Assembly (NCBI GenBank): GCA_964017065.1
Contig: OZ024784.1
Coordinates: forward strand, 11,141,152-11,205,151
Direction of reading: 5' to 3'
Origin: Haliclona indistincta
Lineage: Eukaryota > Porifera > Demospongiae > Haplosclerida > Chalinidae
DNA length: 64,000 nucleotides
This document shows positions 10,500-22,195 of this stretch, piece after piece (the first letter of the stretch is position 1; each line of letters begins with the position of its first letter). Both the position numbers and the translations under genes were made by a program. The notes under the pieces were generated by a model, which saw only the letters and a program-made list of their open reading frames with translations, searched no databases and was not told where the DNA came from.

Positions 10500-12483
10500 A
10501 CTAACGGTGTCATGGGAACAATGTTTTGTATTTTTTTACCATTATTTTAGTATAATATTTTTATGCATGTTGTTCCTTGTGTATTATTGAAAAAAATATA
10601 ATAATACTAAAATAATGGTAAAAAATTAAATAAAAAACATTGTTCCCATTGTTTATAGGCGTCATTGGAACAATGTTTTTTATTTAATTTTTTTAACCAT
10701 TATTTTAGTGTTATTATACCTTTTTTTCAATAATATACAAAGAAACACATGCATAAAAAATATATAATACTAAAATAATGGTAAAAAAAATTAAATAAAA
10801 AACATTGTTCCCATTGTTTATAGGTGTCATGGGAACAATGTTTTTTATTTAATTTTTTTACCATTATTTTAGTATTATATATTTTTTATGCATGTGGTTC
10901 CTTGTGCATTATTGAAAAAAAAATTAATAATACTAAAATAATGGTAAAAAAAATTAAATAAAAAACATTGTTCCCATTGTTTATAGGCGTCATGGGAACA
11001 ATGTTTTTTATTTAATTTTTTAACCATTATTTTAGTATTAATTTTTTTTTCAATAATGCACAAGGAACCACATGCATAAATAATATATAATACTAAAATA
11101 ATGGTAAAAAAATTAAATAAAAAACATTGTTCCCATGACGCCTATAAACAATGGGAACAATGCTTTTTATTTAATTTTTTTTACCATTATTTTAGTGTTA
11201 TTATATATTTTTTCAATAATGCACAAGGAACCACGTGCATTAAAAATATAATAATACTAAAATAATGGTAAAAAAATTAAATAAAAAACATTGTTTCCAT
11301 TGTTTATAGGCGTCATTTGAACAATGTTTTTTATTTAATTTTTTTTACCATTATTTTAGTGTTATTATATATTTTTTCAATAATACACAAGGAAACACAT
11401 GCATAAAAAATATATAATACCAAAATAATGGTAAAAAAAATTAAATAAAAAACATTGTTCCCATTGTTTATAGGCGTCATGGGAACAATGTTTTTTATTT
11501 AATTTTTTTACCATTATTTTAGTATTATATATTTTTTATGCATGTGGTTCCTTGTGCATTATTGAAAAAAAAATTAATAATACTAAAATAATGGTTAAAA
11601 AATTAAATAAAAAACATTGTTCCCATGACGCCTATAAACAATGGGAACAATGTTTTTTATTTAAATTTTTTACCATTATTTTAGTATTATTATATTTTTT
11701 ATGCATGTAGTTCCTAGTGCATTATTGAAAAAATATATAATAATACTAAAATAATGGTAAAAAAAATTAAATAAAAAACATTGTTCCCATTGTTTATAGG
11801 CGTCATGGGAACAATGTTTTTTATTTAATTTTTTTACCATTTTTTTAGTATTATTTTTTTTTCAATAATGCACAAGGAACCACATGCATAAAAAATATAT
11901 AATACTAAAATAATGGTTAAAAAATTAAATAAAAAACATTGTTCCCATGACGCCTATAAACAGTGGGAACAATGTTTTTATTTAATTTTTTTTACCATTA
12001 TTTTAGTATTATTATATATTTTTTCAATAAAGCACAAGGAACCACGTGCATTAAAAATAAAATAATACTAAAATAATGGTAAAAAAATTAAATAAAAACA
12101 TTGTTCCCACTGTTTATAGGCGTCATTGAAACAATGTTTTTTATTTAATTATTTTAACCATTATTTTAGTATTATTATATTTTTTATGCATGCGGTTCTT
12201 TGTGCATTATTGAAAAAATAAAATAATACTAAAATAATGGTAAAATAAATTAAATAAAAAACATTGTTCCCATTGTTTATAGGCGTCATGGAAACAATGT
12301 TTTTTATTTAATTTTTTTACCATTATTTTAGTATTATATATTTTTTCAATAATGCACAAGGAACCACATGCATAAAAAATATAATAATACTAAAATAATG
12401 GTAAAAAAATTAAATTAAAAACATTGTTCCCATGACGCCAATGTTTTTTATTTAATTTTTTTACCATTATTTTAGTATTATTA
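10500..12483. repeat. Palindromic AT satellite, subfamily 1 (long array)
   Basis: About twelve modules of roughly 165 bp. The asymmetric core reads forward near 10,560, 10,885, 11,535, 11,700 and 12,185. It reads reversed near 10,725, 11,050, 11,205, 11,375, 11,855, 12,020 and 12,345. The loop GACGCCTATAAAC also occurs both ways. Small open frames here are produced by the repeat. Confidence 0.88.
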
Positions 12484-12602
12484 TATAAACCATAATGATA
12501 TTCATACCCCATACATTTTGATTTAGACAACAGGCTGTATATTTCGTATATACACCTGCTGACAGGTGTATATACAGCTGGCAGGTGTATATGTAATATA
12601 TA

Positions 12603-12773
12603 AACCATGGCTTGGAGGTCTGTATGCCGAATATACCACCCGAGGTCGAGGTCAGAGGAAGTTTGCAGCCGAGATAAACCCCGAGCGAAGCGAGGGGTTT
12701 ATCGAGGCTGCAAACTTCCGATGACCGAGACCGAGGGTGGTATATTCGGCATACACACCGACAAGCCATGGTT
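12603..12773. repeat. CpG-rich palindrome (about 170 bp)
   Basis: Inverted repeat with outer ends AACCATGGCTT and AAGCCATGGTT. The arms contain ATGCCGAATATACCACCC, and the apex is GATAAACCCC, GAGCGAAGCGA, GGGGTTTATC. The two arms differ at a few bases. Confidence 0.8.
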
Positions 12774-13168
12774 CATATGTTATATACCTTAGCGTGTGGG
12801 CGTCGCTTCTTGCTCGCGTTCGCGTGGATCTCGATTTAGCGGTGAGTCACGGGCCGAGAGGAGGCCCCAAGTGTGTACGCGTACCTGAGTAGAGTGTGTG
12901 GGAAAGACTTGGACAGCTTTGTGCTTCTAGAGCGAAAGAGCGATCGCCAAGTTTTACAAATTGTTCTTGCAATAATTATTCAACATGACTTGGGCGGGGT
13001 TTGTCACATGCTTGTCAATTTAATACCCACTAGTGTCAGGATGATTGTACACTATAAATCTCAGCCACTTCTGCGCATCGTCGCCCTGCAACTGGGTGCT
13101 GCTAGTTGCAAGGCGAATAACTATCCGAGGATGCCGTCGTGCAACCTCAACGTGGTCACGTGACCAGG

Positions 13169-13320
13169 GCACACCTCTTGGTTAACCCCTTGAGGAGTGT
13201 ATTTCTCATATACCTCCATGGGGGTATATATCGCATAATCTCCATGGTGGATTATGCGATATATACCACCATGGAGGTATATGAGAAATTCACTCTTCAA
13301 TGGGTTAACTGAGGTGTGCA
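13169..13320. repeat. Nested palindrome (about 150 bp)
   Basis: Outer arms are GCACACCTC and GAGGTGTGC. Inner arms are CATATACCTCCATGG and its complement, meeting at GCATAATCTCCATGGTGGAT. No protein signal. Confidence 0.75.
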
Positions 13321-14130
13321 CCATGGTGGGGAATATGACGAATATACCACCTGTGCCTTGTATGGGGACGCCCACTCACTATGGTATATACGTATATATA
13401 CACCTCTGGACAAGAATACGAGTGAACATCAAGTTGCAAATTGTTTTTTCTGCTTTTAGAGGCACGAATCACCGGACTTACTAAAGGACCGATATGCAGT
13501 GCCGCGGTGGTCTCTAGCTCTCGTCTAGTCGTCTGCAGTACGACGTAGAAGCACACGCTGACCTGGCAACGCTCGGTCGGTTCCTACGTCTAGACAATCA
13601 CCACAAACGGTTCCTATGTCTAGACAATCACCACAAACCTTAGATCGTTCCTCTCAGTACTAGCACACCTCGAGCAAGACAACTGAATTCGACATTCGCG
13701 TCTTCGAGCAAGCCTTACACTAGCGATAGGTGGCTTCAACAAAACTAAGGCATCTAAACTAAAATTACTGCTACCTGAAACGCTAACTAAAGGAGTACAA
13801 CGCCTGTAGACACCACAGCAGAGAGATGGAAGCGGATCCCTAGCTGCTCCAAATCGCCACCATATTTTCATGCTGAGCATGTGCTGACCTACTGCGCATG
13901 CTCAGTAAATAAAACAAAATAGCGGACGACTAGTAGCGCATGAATCTCAGTACGAATTATATCTCATATAACATGATTCATCGGCCTATATACTGTATAT
14001 AAACCTGCAAGTCGGCCAATTTTGAAACATATCGCCCTCGGGCCTGCGGCCCTCGGGCGATATCTTTCCAATTGGCCTCCTTGAAGGTTTATATAATGTA
14101 TATAGACCTCTGAATCCTGCTATATCATAT

Positions 14131-14370
14131 ACATATTTTTTCAATAATGCACAAGGAACCACATGCTTAAAAAATATATGATACTAAAATAATGGTAAAA
14201 AAAATTAAATGAAAACATTGTTTGTTTGACGCCTATAAACAATTGGAACAATGTTTTTTATTTTATTTTTTAACATAATTTTAGTATTATTGTATTTTTT
14301 ATGCATGTGGGTCCTTGTGTATTATTGAAAAAAATATAATAATACTTAAATAATGGTAAAAAAATTATAT
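14131..14370. repeat. Palindromic AT satellite fragment
   Basis: Counterpart of 5,706-5,950. Confidence 0.7.
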
Positions 14371-14585
14371 AAACTAGGCACCGAAGGGGCTTATGCCTAA
14401 ACCCAGAGTACCCAGAGTTATGCGTACATGCCTGTCTGACTAAATACGCTGAACTGAAATACACAAGCAGTAATGAAAGTCTGCTGTTGCTAGTTGAACA
14501 CTAAGTTAGTCTTTGCCTTCTATTTCCTCGTCCTCCACTGCCCCTTTGTTCTCTTCTCTTCTCTTCTCCTCTGCCCCTTTGTTTT
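14371..14585. other. Low-copy segment (third of four copies)
   Basis: Copy of 5,951-6,165. No gene. Confidence 0.55.
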
Positions 14586-14940
14586 TGCTTGTTTTGGTGA
14601 TTTAACTGGTCACAGGTGGTTTTTGCTGGTTTTAGCAGGTCAAAGTTGGTTTTTGGTGGTTTTAGCTGGTTAAAGTTGGTTATTGATGGTTTTAGCTGGT
14701 TATTGTTGGTTTTTGGTGGTTAAGCTGGTCATAGTTGCTTTTGGTGGTTTAAGCTGGTCATAGTTGGTTATTGGTGGTTTTAGCTTGTAATAGATGGTCT
14801 TTCAAGGTTTTAGCTTGTCATAGTTGGCTTATGGTGGTTTTAGTTGGTTTTTGTTGGTTTTTTTGCTGTTTTAACTAGTTATATTTCGTTACTGGTGAGC
14901 TGATTATAGTTGGTTTTTGGTGCTTTTAGCTAGTCATAGT
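14586..14940 (+). repeat. 30-bp minisatellite block
   Basis: Counterpart of 6,166-6,551. Confidence 0.8.
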
Positions 14941-15227
14941 CAAGTAACACTATACACAAGCAACACTAAAAAAATTTTATGACTCCTATAGACAAACAAC
15001 ACTAAAAAAATTAATTAATAAATAAAAAATTAAAGAATGAAAAGATAAATTAAAAATTAAAAATTAAAAAGAGTTAAAAAAAAACATTGATCACATTGTT
15101 TATAGGCGTCATGGGAACAATGTTTTTTTTTTACCATTATTTTAGTATTTATTTTTTATGCATGTGGGTCCTTGTGTATTATTAAAAAATATATAATAAT
15201 ACAAAAATAATAGTAAAAAAATTATAT
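14941..15227. repeat. AT-rich spacer and satellite fragment
   Basis: Counterpart of 6,552-6,825. Confidence 0.6.
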
Positions 15228-15490
15228 AAACTAGGCACCGAAGGTGCTTATGCCTAAACCCAGAGTACCCAGAGTTATGCGTACATGCCTGTCTGACTAA
15301 ATATGCTGAACTGAAATACACAAGCAGTAATGAAAGTCTGCTGTTGCTAGTTGAAAACTAAGTTAGTCTTTGCCTTCTATTTCCTCGTCCTCCACTGCCC
15401 CTTTGTTCTCTTCTCGAATCAGCACCATCGTCACTCTGAGTTTGGTTTGCATCAGTTCCTTGTGTTTTTAAAATGAATATGTATAGTGTA
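15228..15490. other. Low-copy segment (fourth of four copies)
   Basis: Counterpart of 6,826-7,080. No gene. Confidence 0.55.
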
Positions 15491-17175
15491 TGTAACCAGC
15501 AAAAACCACCAAAAACAACCACGACCAACTAAAACCACCATAAACAATCTATAACCAATCAAACCACCAAAACCAGCCAAAACCACCAATAACCAACTAT
15601 AATCAGCTAAAACCACAAAAAAAACTATAACCAGCTAAACCACCAATAAACAAATGTAACAAGCTAAAAAAGCAACAATAACAAGTTAAAACCAGCAAAA
15701 ACAAATGTTTTTTTGTAGTTATGGTTGTTTTTTTTTGGTTTTAACAGATACATTGTTTCGCTGGTTATAGTTGGTTTTTGGTGGTTGTAGCTGGTTATAT
15801 ATGGTTTTTGGTGGTTTTAACTGGTTATACTTGGTTATTGGTGGTTTTAGCTGGTTATTGTTGATAATTTGTGGTTTAGCTGGATATAGATGGTTTTTGG
15901 TGGTTTTAACTGGTTATACTTGGTTATTGGTGGTTTTAGCTGGTTATAGTTGATAATTTGTGGTTTAGCTGGATATAGATGGTTTTGGTGGATTTGGTTG
16001 TTTCTGGTGGTTTTAACGGATTATAGTTGGTTATTGGTTATTTATCTGGTTATACATGGTATAGCTGGTTATGGTTGGTTTTTGGTGGTTTCAGCTGGTT
16101 ATTGTTGGTTATTGGTGATTTTAGCTGGTTATAGTTGGTTATTGGTGGGTTCAGCTAGTTATAGTTGGTTATTTGCGGTTTTAGCTGGTCATAGTTGTTT
16201 GTTGGTGGTTTAAGCTGGTTTAGCTAGGTTATAGTTGGTTTTTGGTGGTTAAGCTGGTCATAGTTGGTGTTTGGTGGTTTAAGCTTGTCTAAGTTGGTCA
16301 TTGGTGGTTTTAGCTGGTTATAGTTTGTTATTGGTGGTTTTAGCTGGTTACAGTTGGTCATTGGTGGTTTATCTTGTTATGTTGGTTATTCGTGGTTTTG
16401 GCTGGTTATAGTTGGTTTTGGTGGTTTAAGCTGGTCATAGTTGGTTTTTGGTGGTTTAAGCTGGTTATAGTTGGTTTTTGGTGGTTTAAGCTGGTTATAG
16501 TAGGTTATTGGTGGTTTAAGTTGGTCATAGTTTGATTTTGGTAGTTTAAGCTGGCCATAGTTGGTTATTGGTGGTTAAGCTGGTTATAGTTTGTGTTTGG
16601 TGGTTCAACCTGGTTTTTGTTGGTTTTAGCTGGTTATTTTTTGTTTTATTGCTGTTTTAGATTGTCATGTTTAGTTATTGGTGGTTTAAGCTGGCTATAG
16701 TTGGTCATTTGCGGTTTTAGCTGGTTATAGTTGTTGATTAGTGGTTTTTGCTAGTTACAGTAGGTTATTTGCGGTTTTAGCTGGTTATAGTTGGTTATTG
16801 GTGGTTAAAGCTGGTTATAGTATGTTTTAGTAGCTTATAGTTCCTTATTGGTGGTTTTGGCTGGTTTTGGTGATTTAACTGGTTATCGATGGTTTATGCT
16901 GGTTTTTGCTAGTCATAGTTTGTTTTTGGTTGTTTTGGCTTGTTTTGGTTTTTTTAACTGGTTACAGATGGTTTTCCTGGTTTTATCTGGTCATAGTTGG
17001 TTTTTGGTGGTTTTACCTTGTTATAGTTGGTTATAGATGGTTTTAGCTGGTTATTGTTGGTTTTTGGTGGTTTAAGCTGGTTTAGCTGATTATAGCTGGT
17101 TTTTGGTGGTTTTTGGATGTTTTTGCTGGTTATAGTAGGTTATTGATGGTTTTAGCTGGTTATTGTTGGTTCATG
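15491..17175. repeat. 30-bp minisatellite, array C
   Basis: Third version of the array, again with an inverted head (15,491-15,710). It is shorter than A and B by internal losses. The site equivalent to MITE 2 is an uninterrupted GGTTAAAGC near 16,803. It ends abruptly in palindromic satellite sequence at 17,176. Confidence 0.88.
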
Positions 17176-17806
17176 GCCTAAAAAGAATGGGAAAATGTTT
17201 TTTAATTATTTTTTTACCATTATTTTAGTATTATTATTATATAAAACTGGCAAACGCATACGCCCACGCAGAACTTCAGCAGCCATAACTCGCGCCACGG
17301 GCAGAAAACAGCAAAAAGCATACATGGTCACCTGGAGAAGACACGTATGAACAGTCTAGGCGCTTGAGCGCTGGAATTGCAAACACGATGTGAGCACGAA
17401 ATGGTTCATAAAAAGTTGTGTATTGTAGGCGTGCATACTTTAATGCTAGAGTTTGGTGATCCAGGGTTATTATTTTTTTTTTACTTAGGAATCGAATATC
17501 GAAAAATGGATACTAGGTGATCATGTCGATGGTATGAGAAAGCTCTGTGGCGATCTGTAGCGTTGCAGGACCTAGGACGCTCGAGTAAAGTGGTACAATA
17601 GGCGCCGTCGCGCTGCCCGTCGTGAACAAGCGCTGCTGTGCGTTTTATCGCTAAAAACCGTTCATAAACAGTGAGTATATCATAAAACAACTGTGTTGTG
17701 CAAGTTTGCAGCTTCTGGCCTGCAGATAAGTAGAGAAAAACAGTTAACAAAAAGTCAGGCTTATAATGATATTCATGCGCACCCGCCACCTTAAAGAAAA
17801 AACATT
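17176..17806. other. Satellite fragment with a 540-bp insertion
   Basis: 17,176-17,245 is satellite. 17,246-17,800 is low-copy sequence with no recognised gene (a 102-codon minus-strand open frame at 17,481-17,789 looks like chance). The satellite resumes at 17,817 with the same CCTAAAAAGAATGGGAAAAT seen at 17,178, so the insertion is flanked by a repeated satellite segment. Confidence 0.5.
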
Positions 17807-18765
17807 GTTCCCATTACGCCTAAAAAGAATGGGAAAATGTTTTTTATTTAATTTTTACCATTATTTTAGTATTATTATATATTTTTTCAATAATGCACAA
17901 GGAACCACATGCATAAAACATATATAATACTAAAATAATGGTAAAGAAATTAAATAAAAAACATTGTTCCCATGACGCCTATAAACAATGGGAACAATGT
18001 TTTTTATTTAATTTTTTTTACCATTATTTTCGTATTATATATTTTTTCAATAACGCACAAGTAACCACATGCATAAAAAATATATAATACTAAAATTGTG
18101 GTAAAAAAAATTAAATAAAAAACATTGTTCCAATGACGCCAATAAACAATGGGAACAATGTTTTTTATTTAATTTTTTTACCATTATATTAGTATTATTA
18201 TATATTTTTTCAATAATACACAAGGAACCACATGCATAAAAAATATTTAATACTAAAATAAGGGTAAAAAAAATTAAATAAAAAACATTGTTCCCATTGT
18301 TTATAGGCGTCATGGGAACAATGTTTTTTATTTAATTTTTTTTACCATTATTTTAGTATTATATATTTTTTATGCATGTGGTTCCTTGTGCATTATTGAA
18401 AAAGAATATAATAATACTAAAATAATGGTTAAAAAAATTAAATAAAAAACATTGTTCCCATGACGCCTATAAACAATGGGAACAATGTTTTTTATTTAAT
18501 TTTTTTTACCACTATTAATTTTTAGTATTATTATATTTTTTATGCATCCTTGTGCATTATTGAAAAAATATATAATAATACTAAAATAATGGTAAAAAAA
18601 ATTAAATAAAAAACATTGTTCCCATTGTTTATAGGCGTCATGGGAACAATGTTTTTATTTAATTTTTTTTACTATTATTAGTATTATTATATTTTGTTTC
18701 AATAATGCACAAGGAATCACATGCATAAAAAATATAATAATATTAAAATAATGGTAATAAATTAA
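17807..18765. repeat. Palindromic AT satellite, subfamily 1
   Basis: About six modules. The core is mostly reversed (17,890, 18,050, 18,210, 18,700) and forward near 18,370 and 18,545. Confidence 0.82.
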
Positions 18766-18850
18766 CTAGTTATATTTCGTTACTGGTCGTTTTAGCTGGT
18801 TACAGTTGGTTTTTGGTGCTTATTGCTAGTCATAGTTGATTTTTGGTGGT
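18766..18850 (+). repeat. 30-bp minisatellite remnant
   Basis: About three degenerate units immediately before the third MITE. The array continues at 19,452-19,530 on its other side. Confidence 0.75.
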
Positions 18851-18854
18851 TTAA

Positions 18855-19447
18855 CCCTTTAACTACTAAATTATCTTGTTGAAATTTTAACCTCGTAAAT
18901 GCTGACCACTTCTATCGTGAATATCTCGTGTGTCCTTTGTGCTGCTGGTCTCAAATTTGCGTCCTTTTACGCCAGTGAATAGCCGCAATTGCCCATACTC
19001 AAGTCGGTCGATATGCCCCTCCCACTTCGAAAGTGAAGCTAATAAAGTGTAGCGACCTCGTCAAATATTGCTCAAAGTTAGTGCTTTGGGGCTGGCTACT
19101 GAAAAGTACATGTAAATAGCAGTGGTTTTGGTCAATGTAAAATGTTGGCCTGATCGTAGTGAATGCGCCAAAATGTGTTTTCCGAGCACCCGAAGCAATG
19201 AAATGTCCAAATTTTCTTAGCAGCCATTTTGTTTTTCCTAAAACGTATCGAAATTTGCACTGAAGCCATAGAAATGCCGATGCCAATACGTTTAGCGCCA
19301 GGGGCGCCGAAAACCGGTCAATTTTTTGTGGTGATTTAAATGTATTCTTCTATTTGGCTTAATTTTGGGATATTTTAGCACTTTTTTATAAAGTTACACT
19401 GTCTAAAGTATGTATGACGCACAATTGCGTCTTTAGGGCTTAAAGGG
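18855..19447 (-). mobile_element. piggyBac-like MITE, copy 3 (593 bp)
   Basis: TTAA flanks at 18,851-18,854 and 19,448-19,451, with CCCTTTAA and TTAAAGGG ends. It has the same orientation as copy 2. Its subterminal hairpin has the copy-1 type stem (GACGCA/TGCGTC). Confidence 0.8.
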
Positions 19448-19536
19448 TTAAGCTGGTTATTGGTGGTTTTAGCTGGTTATATTTGGTTATTGGTGGTTCA
19501 AGCTGGTTATGGTTGCTTATTGGTGGATTTAGCTGG

Positions 19537-19631
19537 GTCACCTTCATGCACTAATGTGTTCAGTCTCTGATCATCCTCTATCGTGTGAATAAAGACAACA
19601 GTGACTGAACACATTAGCACATGAAGGTGAC
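19537..19631. repeat. Short hairpin element
   Basis: 29-bp inverted repeats at 19,537-19,565 and 19,603-19,631, starting GTCACCTTCATG and ending CATGAAGGTGAC, around a 37-bp loop. Possibly a very short MITE. No clear target duplication. Confidence 0.65.
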
Positions 19632-20040
19632 ATTCTATACTTTTCACTTCAGCATGACCTCAGACCTGACAACATCACTAGTTGATGCAAGAGGTAACCA
19701 TGCAAGCTAGTACAGCTAGTGATATGAGAATAACTAGACTCTCTCAACCAACACTATTAAACCAACCATGAAGCATCTCTATCTCGAGTCGGCAATCACA
19801 ATCATTGTCGGCAATCATTGTCACAATCATTCACACTCGCAATGCTTCCGCTTCCTGGATCCGCTACTGTCATCTGTTCGTCACTCGCGATCGACGATCT
19901 TCGTGGAGGGGCGTGTATCATCAATTATAATGAATTTCAATAGACCAATATTTATGAATATCATTACATGACGTAATATGACGTAGTGGGTGGGTGGGTA
20001 GAGAAGCAATGTAAAAAACCAGCCTGGTGTCATAGATTTT
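19632..20040. other. Low-copy stretch, no gene seen
   Basis: No coding sequence was recognised. 19,934-20,052 resembles 43,110-43,250: both have TGAATATCATTA, then ATGACGTAGTGGGTG, then CTGG(A/G)ACCCCC. This suggests fragments of one dispersed repeat. Confidence 0.4.
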
Positions 20041-20375
20041 AGCTTCTGGGACCCCCTGACAATAATAATGTAATGGCAAAAAAATTAAAAAAAAAAATTA
20101 AATAAAAAACATTGTTCGCATGACACCTGGTAACAATGTTTTTTATTTAATTTTTTTATTTAATTTTTTTATCATTATATTATTATTATTATTTTTTTTT
20201 CAATAAAACACAAGGAACCACATACATAAAAAATATAATAGTAATAAAATAATAGCAAAAAAAATTATATAAAAAATTAAATAAAAAACATTGTTCCCAT
20301 GATGCCTCGGGAAAATTACTTTTATATAATTTTTTTATTTAATTTTTTTTTACCATTATTTTATCATTAATATGT
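20041..20375. repeat. Palindromic AT satellite, subfamily 2
   Basis: First block of the second satellite subfamily. The loop is GACGCCTGGTAAC or GACGCCTAGTAAC, the core contains TATGTATGTGGTTCCTTGTG, and the arms contain AATAATAAAATAATGG. Confidence 0.8.
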
Positions 20376-20383
20376 ATTTTTCC

Positions 20384-20851
20384 TAGTGTTGTAAATGTTA
20401 ACAATAACTAAAACTAAATCCTATTTTAGTAAGGGTCAAATCATTATTGTTAACAATAACAAACTATAACTAATATTACCAGACTGAACATTACTATTAA
20501 TAACTAAAACTAAAATTAGACCAACAGTTAGTTATTGTAAAGTGATTAAAAATGCAAAAACCAATCATGTTAGGCATGATTGATAGCATCTTTTTCATGT
20601 GATTGCTGTAATACAACATGTTTCAAGACCTTATCACGGCTAAGAAGACAATTCTGTTACTTCTATTAAAAAGCAACACAGCTCGCTAATACTAATAGCA
20701 CGCTAATAACAATAACAATAATTCACAATAACTAAAACTAAAATGTGCTTAATTTTCTTGTTAACAAATTATAACTATAACTAAAAAGACACTGAGTGTG
20801 ACTTTAACAATAACTAAACTAATATTAAACTCCATTACTTTTACAACACTA
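20384..20851. mobile_element. hAT-like MITE (468 bp)
   Basis: Ends are TAGTGTTGTAAA and its complement (TTTACAACACTA with one mismatch). The flanks are ATTTTTCC (20,376-20,383) and ATTTTTTC (20,852-20,859), an 8-bp duplication with one mismatch. The interior is A-rich with repeated AACAATAACTAAAACTAAA. No transposase. The 8-bp duplication and TAGTGTTG ends fit the hAT superfamily. Confidence 0.65.
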
Positions 20852-20859
20852 ATTTTTTC

Positions 20860-21251
20860 AATAACATACAAGGAACCACATACATAAAAAATATAATAAG
20901 AATAAAATAATGGTAAAAAAGATTAAATAAAAAAATTAATTAAAAAGCATTGTTACTATGCGTCATGCGAACAATGATTTATATTTATTTTTTTTCTTAA
21001 TTTTTTTCCGATTATTTTATTATTAATATAGTTTTTTTCAATAATACACAAGGAACTACAAACATAAAATATATAAAAGTAATAAATTAATGGTTAAAAA
21101 AATTAAATAAAAAACAATGTTCCCAGGCGTCATGGGAACATTGTTTTTTATTTAATTTTTTAACTATTATTTTTATTACTATTATATTTTTTATGTATGC
21201 GGTTATTGTGTATTATTGAAAAAAACTACAATAATAATAAAATAATGGTAA

Positions 21252-21282
<31 letters not shown>

Positions 21283-21365
21283 TATTGTTCGCATGACGCC
21301 TGTTAACAATGTTTTTTATTTCATTTTTTGATTTAATTTTTTTACCATTATTTTATTACTATTAT
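20860..21365. repeat. Palindromic AT satellite, subfamily 2
   Basis: Three to four modules. The core is reversed near 20,870 and 21,040 and forward near 21,190. Confidence 0.78.
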
Positions 21366-22195
21366 ATACCGTTGCTATGTGGTTGCTAAGGATATACGCG
21401 TTTCATAAATCGACCATAGCACTGGGAACCGCCTACAGTGCTATATCATGCGGCCAAGAATGCTATATCAACCGGCCGAGAATGCTATATCATGCGGCCA
21501 AGAGTGCTATATCTGAGGTGACCTTTGTACTAACGCGATAGCTTTATACACGCACCATCACGTTCATCAAACAATTCAACATCAAAACATAGTAAACACA
21601 TTATACAGGAACACAGGAGAGAGCTACAGTCCAATGAGCAGGCTCCCAAGAACTGCGAGTGGCGGGGGTTGAATTTGTCCAGTGTGTTAAAATCATCGTT
21701 GATCATGACAGCACAGCCAGCAACAACACAAAGACACTCGGGAGGCGAAATAGTAGCGATCTATGCGCCTCAGCTACATAACCGCGCCGGGTATAGGCAA
21801 GCTGAGTCATTGTAGATCGCCCACATAACAACTTTGGATGTAAGTCTAATCTCAACCTCTTCCTGGTAGATAGAAACGCTTCATTAACAACACTGACAGC
21901 CAAGAAAGGTCACGGGTGAGCAGCTAGACCAGCCAGGAGCCAGCACCATAGTAGCACGTTCTTTCGCCATTTTCATGTGACGTCATGTACGTTGCTAGGC
22001 GATGGCGGTGACGTAACAGGTTGCCATGGCATCCTTGGCAACCACATAACAACAGTAGATAAATCTGTTATATCCCTCCCACTCGGGATGTTGCGGTTTA
22101 TAGCGCCCTCCGGCCTCGGGCGCTACGCGCCCTCGGGCGTCGTGCGCTATAAACCAGCAACATCCCTCGTGGGAGTGATATAACTAATACATATA
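21366..22195. other. Low-copy insertion with inverted ends and a CpG palindrome
   Basis: GTTGCTATGTGGTTGC at 21,371-21,395 is repeated inverted as GCAACCACATAACAAC ending at 22,053, which suggests a non-autonomous element of about 680 bp. 21,438-21,512 is a 24-bp tandem repeat (GTGCTATATCATGCGGCCAA) of three units. 22,067-22,184 is a long palindrome. No coding sequence was recognised. Confidence 0.5.
22067..22184. repeat. CpG-rich palindrome (118 bp)
   Basis: Arms begin GTTATATCCCTCCCAC and end GTGGGAGTGATATAAC. The apex holds repeated GCGCCCTC/GAGGGCGC-type sequence. Same layout as the palindromes at 5.6 and 12.6 kb. Confidence 0.8.

Larger units (their letters stand above)
12484..14130. 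other. Low-copy segment of the duplication, copy B, with added sequence
   Basis: Counterpart of 5,036-5,705, enlarged by about 790 bp at 12,592-13,385 and about 190 bp at 13,600-13,790. The first added block contains two large palindromes (12,603-12,773 and 13,169-13,320) and a 290-bp open frame at 12,873-13,163 with no recognisable domain. I call no gene here. Confidence 0.55.

Noticed and set aside
12873..13163. 96-codon open frame in the added block of copy B
   Set aside because: No domain, no homologue in copy A, and no transcription or splice signals that I could support.
17481..17789. 102-codon minus-strand open frame
   Set aside because: Composition and context look random; no motif.
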